Positions 48,234 to 61,200 of a stretch of DNA of 64,000 nucleotides are shown here, in pieces. How positions within the stretch are numbered: position 1 is the stretch's first letter; each line of letters begins with the position of its first letter. The stretch is from NCBI GenBank assembly GCA_039000515.1, contig JBCFYV010000923.1:1-64000 (forward strand), given 5' to 3'. The notes below the pieces were generated by a model. That model was not told the DNA's origin and ran no database searches. It saw nothing but the letters and a program-made list of their open reading frames with translations. This DNA comes from Timema cristinae (lineage: Eukaryota > Arthropoda > Insecta > Phasmatodea > Timematidae). Both the position numbers and the translations under genes were made by a program.

Positions 48234-49065
48234 TGTAGAACCACTTTTGAATTTTGAACTTTTTTGATGCCAAAGTTTTGTACTAGTTTTGTACCGTTTT
48301 GTACCACAAAGAAAAAGTTTTGTACCCGTAACAGTTTGTGTAAATTAGCATATCACGTGGTGACGCCAGGTTAATGCTGTTGTACCACTTTTGAATTTGT
48401 TTTATGCCAAAGTTTGTACCATTTTGTACCACAATAATAAAAGTTTTGTACTCATACAAATTTTGAGTAATTAGCATACAATTGGTGACTCCAGATTAAT
48501 GCTGTTGTACCATCTTTGAATTTTTCTATGCCAAAGTTTTGTACTAGTTTGGTGCCGTTTTGTACCACAAATAAAAAGTTTATCGCGTACCATTTTGGTT
48601 AGTTAGCAATCAAAGTGGTGACGCCAAGTAAATGCTGTTGTACCACTTTTGAATTTTTTTCATGCCAAGTTTTGTACTAGTTTTGTACCTTGTACCACAA
48701 AGAAATTTTTTGTACCCGTACGTTTTGAGTAATTAGCATATCAAAGTGGTGACTCCAGGTTAATGCTGTTGTACCACTTTTGAATTTTTTTATGCCAAAG
48801 TTTTGTACTAGATTTGTACCGTTTTGTACCACAAATAAAAAGTTTTTACCCGTACCCATTTTGATTAATTAGCGTATCAAAGTGGTGACTTCAGGTTATG
48901 CTGTTGTACCACTTTGAATTTTGAGCTTTTTTTGATGCCAAAGTTTTGTACTAGTTTTTACCGTTTGTACCACAAAGAGAAAGTTTTGTACCCGTATTCA
49001 TTTTGAGTATTAGTATCAAAGTGTCACGTGACTCCAGGCAAATGCTGTTGTACCACTTTTGAATT
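48234..49065. repeat. TGTACC-rich tandem array, six units (copy C)
   Basis: Units start near 48,234, 48,372, 48,501, 48,635, 48,761 and 48,897. Many single-base losses compared with copy B. Confidence 0.85.
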
Positions 49066-49600
49066 TTTCTCAAATAAATATCTGTTGAGGGTACTGATAA
49101 ATAATAATGTATACTTATTTATCAAAAAAAATTATTTAAGGTATATTAGAGATAACTTATTATTGAAGTTTTTATCACTAACTATAATAACCTATACGAG
49201 AAAGTGTAGCTTACGATTTTGTCGCACCATTTATTAGAGTTTATTAGTAAGCAGGTAAAATAAAAAATAACTAAAATTTAATGTGCTAAATTTGGCCACT
49301 GTGCTTTGGTTAATTTTTAAATTTTAAAGGCTAAAGAGGCAATAAAATATTTTAAAAGCAGTTTCATTTCGAAGACTAGAACAATTTTGACTATAATTAT
49401 ATCTGTTAATTTTATTACTGATATCACCACGTCATACTACCTGTTCATGTTATACGCATATATGGTAATCTAATTGGGTAGTAATGAGGAAAGAAGTGTA
49501 GCGTGTCAATCAGATTGATTGAACACCTACAAGTAAAAAGTTCACTATTTCTGTAATTGGGTGCAACATTGGAATTATATCAAGATATTGAATATAAACT

Positions 49601-50134
49601 TGTAATAATTAAACGCTAGCCCGATAAGAAATGTCTATACGCCATCGTAAGGGTGATATTATTTTAATAATTAATTATATTATTTTATAAATTAAAAGTT
49701 CTGGTTGTTTTTTATAGTCTTTAATTTTAATTTTAAATGAATTAACTGTTTACTTTTAGCTAGATATCACACGCATTTTATATTTTGATAAAAGCCGACT
49801 ATTGCGTTAAATGAATCTTAGCTATATGTGTTCTTGTCGAGAAGGAAGGATCACCAACAGTGAGGAGATGTGCGCATTTGAAGGGGTATATCAAGCGACA
49901 TTTCCTTCTCGAAGCTTCCTAAAGAAAAGAGGTGAGGTCATCCAGGTGCGTCTCTTTCCCACGGAAAGTGCGTTGTCTTTTTAAATAGAGACGTTAGAAT
50001 GATTTCACCACACCTTACAACTCGACAGTTCTACACAAATAAATCTTACAGCCCGCTCGAATATTAAATATATTTAATATTGAATATAGATTTGAATAAT
50101 AACATATTGATATATATAATTTCATATCATTACA
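49601..50134 (-). repeat. 3' LTR of minus-strand retrotransposon
   Basis: 534 bp. Starts TGTAATAATT and ends ATCATTACA on the plus strand, so TG..CA on either strand. It is flanked outside by AACT (49,597-49,600), repeated at 55,295-55,298. Confidence 0.8.
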
Positions 50135-50147
50135 GTTACCCCCCTAA
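50135..50147 (-). other. Polypurine tract
   Basis: GTTACCCCCCTAA on the plus strand directly inside the 3' LTR. Confidence 0.6.
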
Positions 50148-52352
50148 TTGCTGGAAAGATTGAACGTGTGTGATATCTAACAGCAATTACTTTAATGTAC
50201 AAGTTTCTTATATATACTTCAAATTGAATATACACAACAAAATTATTTTTAAGTACAATTGTTGAGTTAAGGTTTGTCCTCAACCTTTACTTTCTCTCTT
50301 GAAATTCCTTTGTTACATACAACAAAACAGAAAAGTTTTTTTTTAACAGTGTCACACTAAAATAATTTGTTTTCTTTATTATGTTTTTTTCATCCAATAG
50401 CATTATTCAGAAAATCTTAGTTCTAAATATTTAACCAAAATTACATTTTATTTACTTAATACAATATATTTGACATATTTAATATAATATGTTATACAAT
50501 GTAGATAAAACCCTTTTAATTGTTTTAATACACAATGTTTTAAATTATCTATCTCAATATTCATTGATCGATCCTCCTTAATCCCGTGGCTACTATTCCT
50601 TGTTCTTTAACAATGTTTTAATCAAATCAATTTGATTTTAATTAAGTTAACTTTATTTTTTTTAATAGGACTTTAATTAAATCAGTCTTTGCTCCAGCTA
50701 TTTTTTTATTTTATAGGCCCAAGACAAAATATTTGACATTCTCCTTTATTTCACCGTTGAATACTTTTATCTAGTTTTGTTATTAACTATATTGTTTCAA
50801 TTTGTTTACGAAACACACCAGAAAATCTCATCAGACAACTTTAATTCCTTCCCTGGTATAGGTTTAAACAAAATGAATTACGTCGACTATTATCTTACCT
50901 TTCTTCAATGACGTAGACTCACATAAATAGATTTTATGGGGCAATTCTCCCATATATATCTATATTTTATTTTGAACGACTTAACTCACCTTAAGGTATA
51001 TTGGATCAACGACGGAGCTCACCTTATTTGGTGCAATTAGGATCAACGACGAATTCTTCACCTTCAACTGGTGTTATCTTCCACGAAGACTAGATATTAG
51101 ACCTACGAACTATAATTCAATATCATTGCATAACTACCTATCCATACCAAGCGAATTTAAAACATACCCTCCTTTTCTTTAGACATCTTGCATTTATGAT
51201 GGTACTTTACCATGAGCGATCATTACTGGATGTCGTAACAAATATATTTAATTCATATCGATCATTTAGATCGGTCAATTTTTTTTATTTATTTTTTACT
51301 CTGTATCAAAGATTCTTAATACTCGTTCATTTCTTTGGCCTATTTAAAATTTCTTGCAAATTTTAAAAATTTTTATTGTTTTGTAATAGGTTCATACCTT
51401 GACCCTTGTTTGATACTGCATTTAAATTCTATCTTTAAAATTTCCCGACTGTTACTGATGAGTAGATCTTTTGAATATCATTACTTTTAAGGCACTTTTA
51501 ATGAATTACATACACTACTTTACTATGATAAACCCTTGATAAATTATTATTTTATCTAAACACAGCTTGTCTAGTAAAGATGACACACTTAAATTAGTAA
51601 CATTGAAATGCTTCCTTGTTAATACATTATTAATACAACACAAATAATTCCATTTAATCATTCTTGCTTAACACATTGGTAGTACAACACATAATTCATT
51701 ATTAATCATCTTTGCTTAATATAATATACAGAATACATAGAATTTAATATTCATAGAACCTTGAACTAATTTATTTATTATCCTTATCTCATTAAAATTA
51801 TACTTAAAGTTTTACAAAATTTATGATATAATTTAAGACAGGTACATAGAAAAAACTATCTTCTATTACAATATAATCAGAGAAAGAGATAGTGTGAGAT
51901 AGGTAAAAAAAAAATTATTTTTGTTACTTTCATGTAGAAAAATGCTACCTGCCTTACTGGCCATTATAGTTGTTTACTTTAAACATTTCTTTGTCAAAGA
52001 AATCCTTTGCTCTGAGAATTGAATATGATGGACAAGGGTTATTCTCTTTCTTTTTTTTTTGTAACAATATATTTTCTTAGAAAATATTCGTCGTATTTTT
52101 TTTAGTAACTACTAACTAACGTTGATATACATTCAACGCTACAAAACTGCGTAGGATTTCTAGTAACTACAAACCTAAGTCGCATTTAGTTACAAGGTAA
52201 ATATATATTTCTTCTTTGTGTACAGACCTAGGTTCAATTCTGAACACCTATTAATATTAAAATTATATGATATGAAACTCTCTTTATTTTGACATAACAA
52301 TGAAATTTGCCAGGCGATTGTGGAATCATTGGACAACATTAATATAAATATA
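50148..52352. other. Non-coding interior of the LTR element
   Basis: 2.2 kb AT-rich sequence with no recognisable pol. It begins right where the RT frame ends. Confidence 0.5.
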
Positions 52353-54447
52353 TTAATATTGATTTGCTCGTCTAGCGTCTAAACATAGCCTAACCCCCCC
52401 ATCTTTTTTTTCACAAATTTTTTTTTTACAGTTTTCTAAAGTATCAGCCCTTTCTCTAACTTGAGTGGATGTCATTGTCGGGCAACTCAATGACTTGTCT
52501 GACCATTTTTTTGAAAGTTTTGTCCCCGGTTCTTCATGAACAATGACATGGGTTTTTAGTGGGTGTGGTTCTATTTTTTCAAGGTCTCTGTTCATCAGCT
52601 GATTTCTTTGTTGACTAACGTTACCCTTGTGTTCTTTTCTTTGGATTAAGTTTATTCTATCCCCTGGTGGTCTAGAAAAATCTCCCTTGTAATTAGGATT
52701 AGAATAATTTCTCTTTTGATTAGGATTAGTGTAATTAGGATTAAAATTGTTTCCCTGATTATTTAATTTTCCCAAGTTCGATTTCTCGATCCTGGTTCGA
52801 TCTCTGGATAGGACTTGCCTGGTTATGTCTACTCTCCCTATTTAAATGGTTTCCTCCATTTTGAAATGAGCTATCTTGCATGTGTGGTTTCGACCTTTCT
52901 CTCCTAGAGCGCTCATCAAATATTTCTAGAATTTCTCTCATTTCAACACTAGTTTTTACTCTAGCAGCTATAAGAGCATCTTGTATTTCACGTGGGAAGT
53001 GATGCAATAACTGATTTACTAATCTTTCCTCGTCAATAGGGATGTCCAAATTCCCGTCCTGCATGGCATATCTATTGTAATAGTCACACATAGGCCTCGA
53101 TGTGGATCATACCGGCCTGTAAAAATATCATTTACTAATTTGTCCTGCTTATACACGGACCAAAATCTTTTACGAAAAGGTATCTTTATTGCTTCATATG
53201 ATGTATATTCAGCCTCGTGATTATTCAGCCACGCTTCAGCGTCACCTACTAACTTTGAATTAAAAAATGCTATTTTTTGTGCTTCAGTGAGTTTACTATT
53301 TTCAAAAAGTCTATCCATCTTTTTCAAAAATTGTACAGCATGCACCCTATCATTATTTCCACTGAAGGTGGGTACAGATTCCATTAATTGATTCTGTATG
53401 CCCGTACTGGGTAATACTAAGGCACCAGTGGTAATTAGCGTCCCTTTTTCTACTACCTCGTCATATTTTGACTTAGCCTTTTCTAATTGTTGTCGCATTT
53501 GTTTAACTGTTTGTGAAGTCTTGTCCACAGTTCAGTCAAGTTGTCCTTAAATTTGTCCAATTGGTGGTCAACTATTTCCTTTATTGTACACATCTGGTAC
53601 AGTGTGTCCATCAAAGAGGTCATTTTGGAATTTAAGGTTATCACTATATATTTGTTGCTTTTTTTCAACAGTCGCAAACCGTTCTGTTAAATTTTGTACC
53701 CGTTCTAGAATTTCATTTTTATTTTTTTCGCAACTTTCCTGAGTAGTTTTTACCTTAGAATTTAAAGAGTCCTGTCTAAACTTCAAGTTTTACTTTGCAT
53801 CTTTGAGTTCTTTTATCTGCTCATTCGTCTGCTTTTCTGACTTACTACAGTCTTCCCTAAGCGTCTGTAGTTCGTCCCTTACCTGCATTTGGTCACTTTT
53901 TTGTCTGTTCTTGTACTTTCTGTAATTTTTTGTCAAAGTCGTTTTGTACTTCTTGAAATTTACTCTGTAATTCTTGTTCTAACCTGTTGAATTGTTCATT
54001 ACGTCCTTAAATTTTTTCATCAAACTTAATGTTTAGTTTCTGATTATTTTCTCGTAGCTCCTGGCTAGTTTTTTGTAGCTTCTGACTATTTTTGTCGAAC
54101 CTTTCATCTATTTTTCTGACTCAACTTTTCACTACTCTCTTTCATTTGCTGATTTAACATTTCACTCTTTTCACTACTCTCTCTCATTTGCTGCACTAAC
54201 TGCATTAATATTACATTGAGGTCATTTGCTGAGGTATTTGTTTGAGCTATACCTTCTACCTTTGAAACATTCTCCACCCCCTTTAAGTCTTCTTCTTTAT
54301 AAGCTATTGGTTCAATTACCTTCTTAATTTGTTGTTCACTTTGATCCTGATCAGATAGTTCTAAACAAGAATGTTCTTTTACTATTGGTTGGGAATATTG
54401 TGTAGGGGAAGGTTATCTTCACTGATACTACTGTCTGTTTCTTCCAT
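52353..54447 (-). pseudogene. Gag and RT start of the LTR element, frameshifted
   Basis: Read on the minus strand from an ATG at 54,445-54,447. A long coiled-coil-rich N-terminus is broken by several frameshifts. The capsid region (53,100-53,528) has VPTFSGNNDRVHAVQFLKKM, then AFFNSKLVGDAEAWL, typical of gypsy Gag. A second Gag part follows in another frame (52,759-53,091; HHFPREIQDALIAARV). The last frame (52,353-52,775) ends KKDGGVRLCLDARRANQ, reverse transcriptase motif 1, and stops two codons later. No CCHC knuckle and no protease D(S/T)G seen. Many shifts lie at T/A runs, so some may be sequence errors. Confidence 0.7.
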
Positions 54448-54760
54448 ATTTTAAAGCAATTTTGTTGTTGTTGATGACTTACGTAAGATTCTCCCTGCGT
54501 ACTTCACCTGAAGTCTAGAAGCTCTGACCTTCTTGTGAAGTACCTGATTTGGAAGTTCTCCCTTTTAAGTCACCTGGTTTGATCTTCTTCTTCCGACGTC
54601 GCCTGCTTTGGAACTTTTCTTAAGTAACTTTTTTTTATTTTTTTAGGTACTTAAGCTGTTTGTGGCACTTTCACTGTTCTTTGAGCACTCACTTTCACTT
54701 TCTCGGGTTGTGAACTGAATTTATGTATATATATATATTTTTAACCAAGCTTATCAGGCC

Positions 54761-54778
54761 CTCCACGTTGGGAAGCCA
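54761..54778 (-). other. Primer binding site
   Basis: Minus strand TGGCTTCCCAACGTGGAG, starting four bases inside the 5' LTR. It resembles the Lys-tRNA type TGGCGCCCAACGTGGGG with a few differences; the exact tRNA is not certain. Confidence 0.5.
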
Positions 54779-54782
54779 TTAT

Positions 54783-55294
54783 TGTAATAATTAAAACGTT
54801 AGCCCGATAAGAAATGTCTATACGCCATCGTAAGGGTGATATTATTTTAATAATTAATTATATTATTTTATAAATTAAAAGTTCTGGTGTTTTTATAGTC
54901 TTTTATTTTTATTTTAAATGAATTAACTGTTTACTTTTGCTAGAATACACCTTTTAAATTTTTTTAAAAGCCCGACTATTGCGTTAAATGAATCTTAGCT
55001 ATACGGTTCTTGTCAAAAGGAAGGATCACCAAAAAGTGAGGAGATGTGCGCATTTGAAGGGGGATATCAGCGAATTTTCCTTTTCGAAACTTCCAGAAAA
55101 AAAAGGGGGGGTCATCCCCAAAAAGGGCTCTTTCCACGGGAAAATGCGTTGTCTTTTTTTAAAAAAGAGTAAAAGGGATTTCCCACACCTTACAATCAAC
55201 GTTTAAAAAATAAATTTACAGCCCGCCGAAAAAAATATATTAATTTTAATAAGTTTTAAAAATAAATATTTAATTAAAATTTTATATCATTTCA
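54783..55294 (-). repeat. 5' LTR of minus-strand retrotransposon
   Basis: The first roughly 130 bases nearly match 49,601-49,730. After about 54,920 it diverges by many small indels and homopolymers, which is unexpected for paired LTRs. Confidence 0.8.
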
Positions 55295-58200
55295 AACTAC
55301 CTAAGTTTATTCCCTTTATGAAACATTTACCCTACGTTCAAACAGGGGTTAGTCAAAAAAAAATTGTTTTTGTAATTATGTTCTAAATTCAAAAAAGAGG
55401 ACAATATTACTTTTATAATAAATATGTGAATTTCCCTTTGTTTTAAAAGGGGAAAAAAAAAACTTAAGACCTGTGGCCGCAAAAGGGGGAAAAAAATAAA
55501 ACTTATTTTTTCTTCACAAAAAATAGCGGGATTTAAATAACTAAATAAAACGAAATTTTGTAAAGATATTGTGAAAAATCCCCAGGCCAATGTCGAGATA
55601 CTTTTCTACTTCAAAAACAGTTACTATAATGCCGGACCACGGGGCGCAAGATCGCCGGGTTGTTGGGGGATAGATGAAGTTTGGGGAAACGGGCTGGGCC
55701 CCCTTTTCCAACGCGCCTTTGGGGGCCGGGAGAAAAAATCTCAGTTGTTCTCTTTTTTTTCCTTTTCCCCCGTTTACCTCCTTTTTTTTTAATATGCTTC
55801 TCAATTCGTTCCCCCCTTTTTTCCCCCTGTTCTTTTGGGTTTGGTATTTTGGGGGCCGCCGCGGGTTCAACACAGAGGGGTTTTTACCAGCCCAAAGGAT
55901 AAAAAAAGAACCCCTTCCCGGGGAAAAACCCAAAAGGGGTATGGGTCTGGGCTCAAATCGCCCCCATAGCGGCTTGAAAGGGATAAAAAGCCTATTTTCG
56001 CTGTTTACGAGGGGTCATACTAGGGTATTGGTATCCGGGGGTCGTTATTTGCCCCCAGGTTTTTTTACTAATTTTTGGGAAACTTTTTTTCAAAAAAGGG
56101 CAATAAAGAAATTTAATTTTTTTTTCAAAGTCCTTTTTTTTTAAAAGGAAAATGTCTTCTGAATCTTGTGTATTTCGGGGGAAATTTAACTTCAAATGAA
56201 AATTTTGGTTATTTATCCCCCTTTTGTTGATGGACAAATAGATTTTAAGACCCTTTAATCAAAGCTGAGTGCATTTTTGTGTCTTTGGCATGTCCCAACG
56301 TTAAGCCCGGCTTAGAAAAAGTGATTTTTTGTTTACTGATTTACACAACTCCAATTCCCTAAATTTTAAGGGGGAAAATTTTTTAAACCAAAAAATATGA
56401 ACTCGTTTTTGTTATTGTGGGTTTCCGCCAGGAAGAATTTTTCTTTTTTCCTTTTTCAGTTCAGTTTTGACTGGTTATAAACCCCAGTATTCTTTTGTAA
56501 GGTGAGGGGGAAAAAATTTTAAGAAAAACTACCCTCAGTGACCGACCGGGATTTGCACCCCAATTTGCCCCGCTATCGGGGCCCAATTTGAACTGTATTG
56601 CACCTTGACCTCTCACCCATAAAGGGGGGTATCTTTTATTTAATACGGGTTTACATTTTTCAAACACTATAGATTTACACAATTTTCCAGAAAAAAATAT
56701 TTTTGGGAAAAATTTTTTTATTTTTGGTGGGTTTTTAATTTGAGTAATTTTCCCCTTTTGTGCAGCCTGCAAGCAGGTTTAAAAATCGGAGGTGCGATTT
56801 TGGCGAAGATAGTGAAATTTTTAAGCTGAGGGTCCCATGGGGTTAGCAAAACGAACCCCCCAGATTTCTAAATCAGTTTTCTAGACGAAGGCACTTTATT
56901 AATTATCTCCTCATTTGCCCTACGAGGTTGATTTTTTTTTCCGTTTCAGACCCAAGTTCAAGCAATTAGGGGCATGGTGATCGAACCCGGGGGATTCGGA
57001 TCTGAAGCCGTAAATCTGACCACTAACCACAGAGGAAGTCGGGTATCAACAAATTACTTACTTAACTTACTTTACTTTATGGCAGAGAGACAAAAAATTC
57101 ATTAATTTAATGTTTTAAATATATTTTTTTAATCATGGCCCCCTTCGTGGTCAATATTGTAAAATGCTATGACTGTCACGGGTTAAATTTAACAGCTCTA
57201 GTAATTTGGGGAATAGTTCAATTTCCCCTGTTAGTTGAAAAAATAGGTGAAACAACTGGCCAAGGCACAAGAGATTTTGAACATACAAAAGTGCTTACAA
57301 AGTGTTAAAAACATTTCTTTAAAGTAAGAGCTTTTTTAATTAAAAAAAGTACTTGAAATTCAGATAACGTACATTGTTTATAGAAATATTTATTTTTATC
57401 TTAATTTTGATTTTATTTCACAGTAAAAAAAATATTATCGCTCCATCCATTGTACTTAATTTAGCATATCTTTGATTTCTTTTGTGCCTTTTCTTCCATG
57501 CCCCATGCTTCAAAAAACTTGTTATTCAAAAGGATATAAAAAAATATTTTTTAAATACTTTTCCACCTCAAAATTTATACAATCCATTGGATTTTGTTTC
57601 AAAAAGCAAAAAGGTTTTACATTTTTGTTATATAAAAAGTAATCACCTGGGTATTATTTTTCGAGATCGATAATTTTCCGAAACGAGCGCACAATGCGAG
57701 CTTGCAACAGGTTAAAATTAAAAATAATCAATTTAACAATCTAAAAAAAAAAATTTAAAATTTTTTACCCCCTTGACTAAAAAAAACTTCTTTCTTTAAT
57801 TTTTTGAAAAAATAACTTATTCCAAAGCCCAATGTGAGTCAAATCCTAGCCCGAAAAAAAAACTAGTATAAAAATTATACTGAGAAGTTCCCCAATTACA
57901 TTTAGACCAAATTAAAAATTAAAATAACATTTTTGATATGACCCCGGAAGTTTTTTTTTCTTATTTTTAAAAATTTGGATTAAAAATTTTCAATGTACAG
58001 TGTTATCAAAACTTTGAATATTAAACTTATTTTAAACGTTTTTAGTGCTAAAGAATGAAAAACTCAAGAAAGAATATAATAAAAGAGTAAAGAATTTTAC
58101 AGTTTTACCCCTGGGTAAATAGGGTTAAGTCAAAAACTTTGGACGGAGAACCCTGTTGTTTTTTCTTTAAAAAAATAATGTATCCTTAGTATACTCTCAT

Positions 58201-61200
58201 TAAAGTAAGTGGGGACCAACTATATTAAATCCACAGCAGGAAAAACTTTGTGGGTATTTTATTTTATGAAAATTTTAAAAGATGTTTATATTTAATTAGA
58301 AAAAATTTTAAAATTGGCTTGGCCCTTTTTACCCTAATGCAACGGTATTAATGTTTTTTTGACTCAAGAAGGCCACAGAGATTATTTTAACCCCACTGCC
58401 CCCTGAATTCCAATACAGCGGGTTAGCAACTTTTCCAAAACGAACTGCTTGTAAAGGGGTAATGATAATACTAACGGTACCTATTATCAGTAGACAATAG
58501 TCGCAAAAAGAAAAGTTGTATTTTAAACCATGTTTTTTGGGACTAAGTGTAACTTAATGTTGTTAGAGAAATATCGTTGTGATTTTTGTGCAAACCCCAA
58601 ATTAAAAAAAATATGAAAAAAGAAAAAGAAATAATTCTTTAAATTTAATTGTTTAAAACAAACCCAGTTTAAATTTGTACAAAAAAATAAATAAATCGAT
58701 TAAAAAATTTTTTTTTTCCCTTTAAAATGCATTGAAAGGGAAAAACTTTTTAATGAAAATTTTAAATAACTTTTTTTAGAGGGTTTGAAAATTTAATAAA
58801 AAATTATGAAGTCCCCCAATTGTTACAAAAAATAAAAAAAAACAATGTTGAATTATTGAATTTTTTTTTTTTTTTTTTTTTTTTTAAAAACCGTGTTTTG
58901 GGATAGCACCCCTTCCCTTTTAAATAAGTATGGGAGAGAAACAGCACACACGAATCTATTCCCTAGCTCGCCGACTATGTGAGTCATAGGATTGAGGCAT
59001 GTTAAAACCTAACGCTGCCAAACGCCCATCGAGAATAAAGGACAGTTCCTTCTAAAACACGTAAAATTTTTCGACTGATAGCTTCTAGCGGGTTCCGAAA
59101 AAGGTGTAAAGAAGGGCCCCGTCATTTTTTTCCCCCCTTCCCCCCTCCTAGTCTTTGGTTAGCTGTGAGGGAATATAATATCGCAGTGTTGGGCTTTGAA
59201 ATTTACTTTTGGTTGATTTTCTGGGAAAGGGATTCCGTAGCATAATGTAAGCAAAAAATTCTTTTTCGGTATCTTTTTCTAAATTATTTTTTGACTTAAA
59301 TTTTTTATATGAAAACTTTTGTTTCTAAATTTTTGTTAGCGAATATTTTAAAAATTATTCACTTTTTAAAAAATTTTTTTGGTAATATGGTTATTAAATC
59401 AAATAATATCACAAACTTTTTTAAAAATGGGACTTAGGGGTGAATAATGATTTAATTCTTTAAACTTAATTTTTTTCACAATTATTTTGAGGTAGCAATT
59501 TTCGAAAAAATGGAAAAAAAAATTATGACGCAAGAAGGCTTAATGGAAAAATAAAATACCCCATATTATTACTAAAATAGTTTTAAAATATTTAATGGGG
59601 TAATAAACCTGTCAAATAGTGGTTTTTTGAAAATTTTAAAATCATTGATTGCCCAACAATTGATTCGGGGAAATGGTCAATTATTTTTTTCTTAATTTTT
59701 ATCAAAATTTGAGTCTTATTTTAAAAATTTTGAAAAGTTATTTTTTATGCTAAATAAAATATTGTAGCTATGTGTTACTGTCGTAAATTTTTTGGGGAAA
59801 CCCTTGATTTTATTTAAAAAAATTATAGAAAATCTTTCTGGAAAATTAATAATTTTAATTAACGATTTTCTTTAACCATAAAATTTGATGTTAAAAAACG
59901 TAAAATTTTCCCAATTAAAACGTAATTTGGGTTTCCTTTTTGGGTTTAAAATAAATTAGGGGAAATAACACCTTAAGAAAAAAACCTTTTTTTTTGGATG
60001 AGTGTATTTGTACTAGATTGTTAGCTTTTGAAAACCAAAAAGAAAGGTTTTTTGTTTTAAATTTTTTAAACAAGATATTACATTTGCTTTCTCAAAAAAA
60101 AAATTAGTCAAAACACTTAGGTATTTTAAAAAGTTGCATTTTTAATTAAACTTATGTTGTCGGGGTTTTAGAGTTTGATTTATTGGTCCTTGGGACAAAA
60201 AGAAGATACTTACAAAAGCTAAAATATTGAAAGTTGCCCCTTTTTTTGAAATTGTTTAGATTCGAAGTCTTTTTGGAATTTTATAATAAATATTTGCTAA
60301 TTCCAAATGCAATTAATAACAAAAATTTTGAATAGTTTTTTTTTTTTAAAAAGAAAAATAAAACTTTTATAATTTGATAAACTTTTGTGTAAATTGTTAA
60401 TAAACTAAGTTTTTTGGGTATGAACAAATCTTTAAATATTCTAATATTCTGTTTGATTTATTTTCTAAAATAAATAACCCCGAAATTTTCTATACTGACA
60501 TCTCTTTTTTTGTTCCCTTCCTATAAGAAAATAGCTTTTACTGAAATTCCATTTTGGATTTTTTATTTTCAAAAATTTTGGGGTATTTTTTATTTTTTGG
60601 CTACTTAAGTTTCGCAAAGGGTTCCATAAAAACATCTGGGTTTATTTGCGTTTTTGTAAAAGGGCTCATTCGCAATTTCCTTTTTTTTTTATCCCATTTT
60701 AATGTTGCGCGACACTCCTTTTCCCTTAAGGACGAGGAGGGTGCAAAAAAAATTAAAAGATGTAAAAAAAAATTAATTTTCAAGAAATTATATTTAAAAA
60801 TAATAGTATATATATTTTTTTTAAAAAATATATAAAATTTTTTATAAAAATTTTATATATATTATATCGCTACATACTATCATATTTATCCACATAAACA
60901 CCAAAGAGTACAAAGATTATTTACGGGTGGCGATTTGGGGTTTTTGACTTATAAGCCCTCGGGGCCGCTCCCCCCGCTCCCCGGGATTCCGCGTTTACTA
61001 AAAGGGGTTTTCATTTGATAGCATAAGAAAAAAATTAATCTCTCTAAAATAATTAAAACTTTATAAAGACTTAAGCGCACACCCGTAATCCCCACCGGCC
61101 CCCCCGTGACTTCAATTTGGTGGATCAACACTTTTTTGATCCCCTTCCCCTCACTTTTTTTCCTTTGTCTTAGCTAATTTAGATGCAATAAATAGGGCTA

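Larger units (their letters stand above)
49601..55294 (-). mobile_element. Ty3/gypsy-like LTR retrotransposon, internally deleted
   Basis: 5.7 kb inserted in the segment matching B 18,116-18,125; target duplication AACT. The polypurine tract (minus strand TTAGGGGGGTAAC, 50,135-50,147) and primer binding site (minus strand TGGCTTCCCAACGTGGAG, 54,761-54,778) are in the expected places. Between them lies a broken Gag and the very start of reverse transcriptase. Protease, most of RT, RNase H and integrase are missing. The gypsy call rests on the Gag, the RT motif 1 and the primer site. Confidence 0.75.

Noticed and set aside
55541..56144. 130-156 residue ORFs in the degraded part of copy C
   Set aside because: They do not exist in the matching clean sequence of copy B and are rich in runs created by the base changes.
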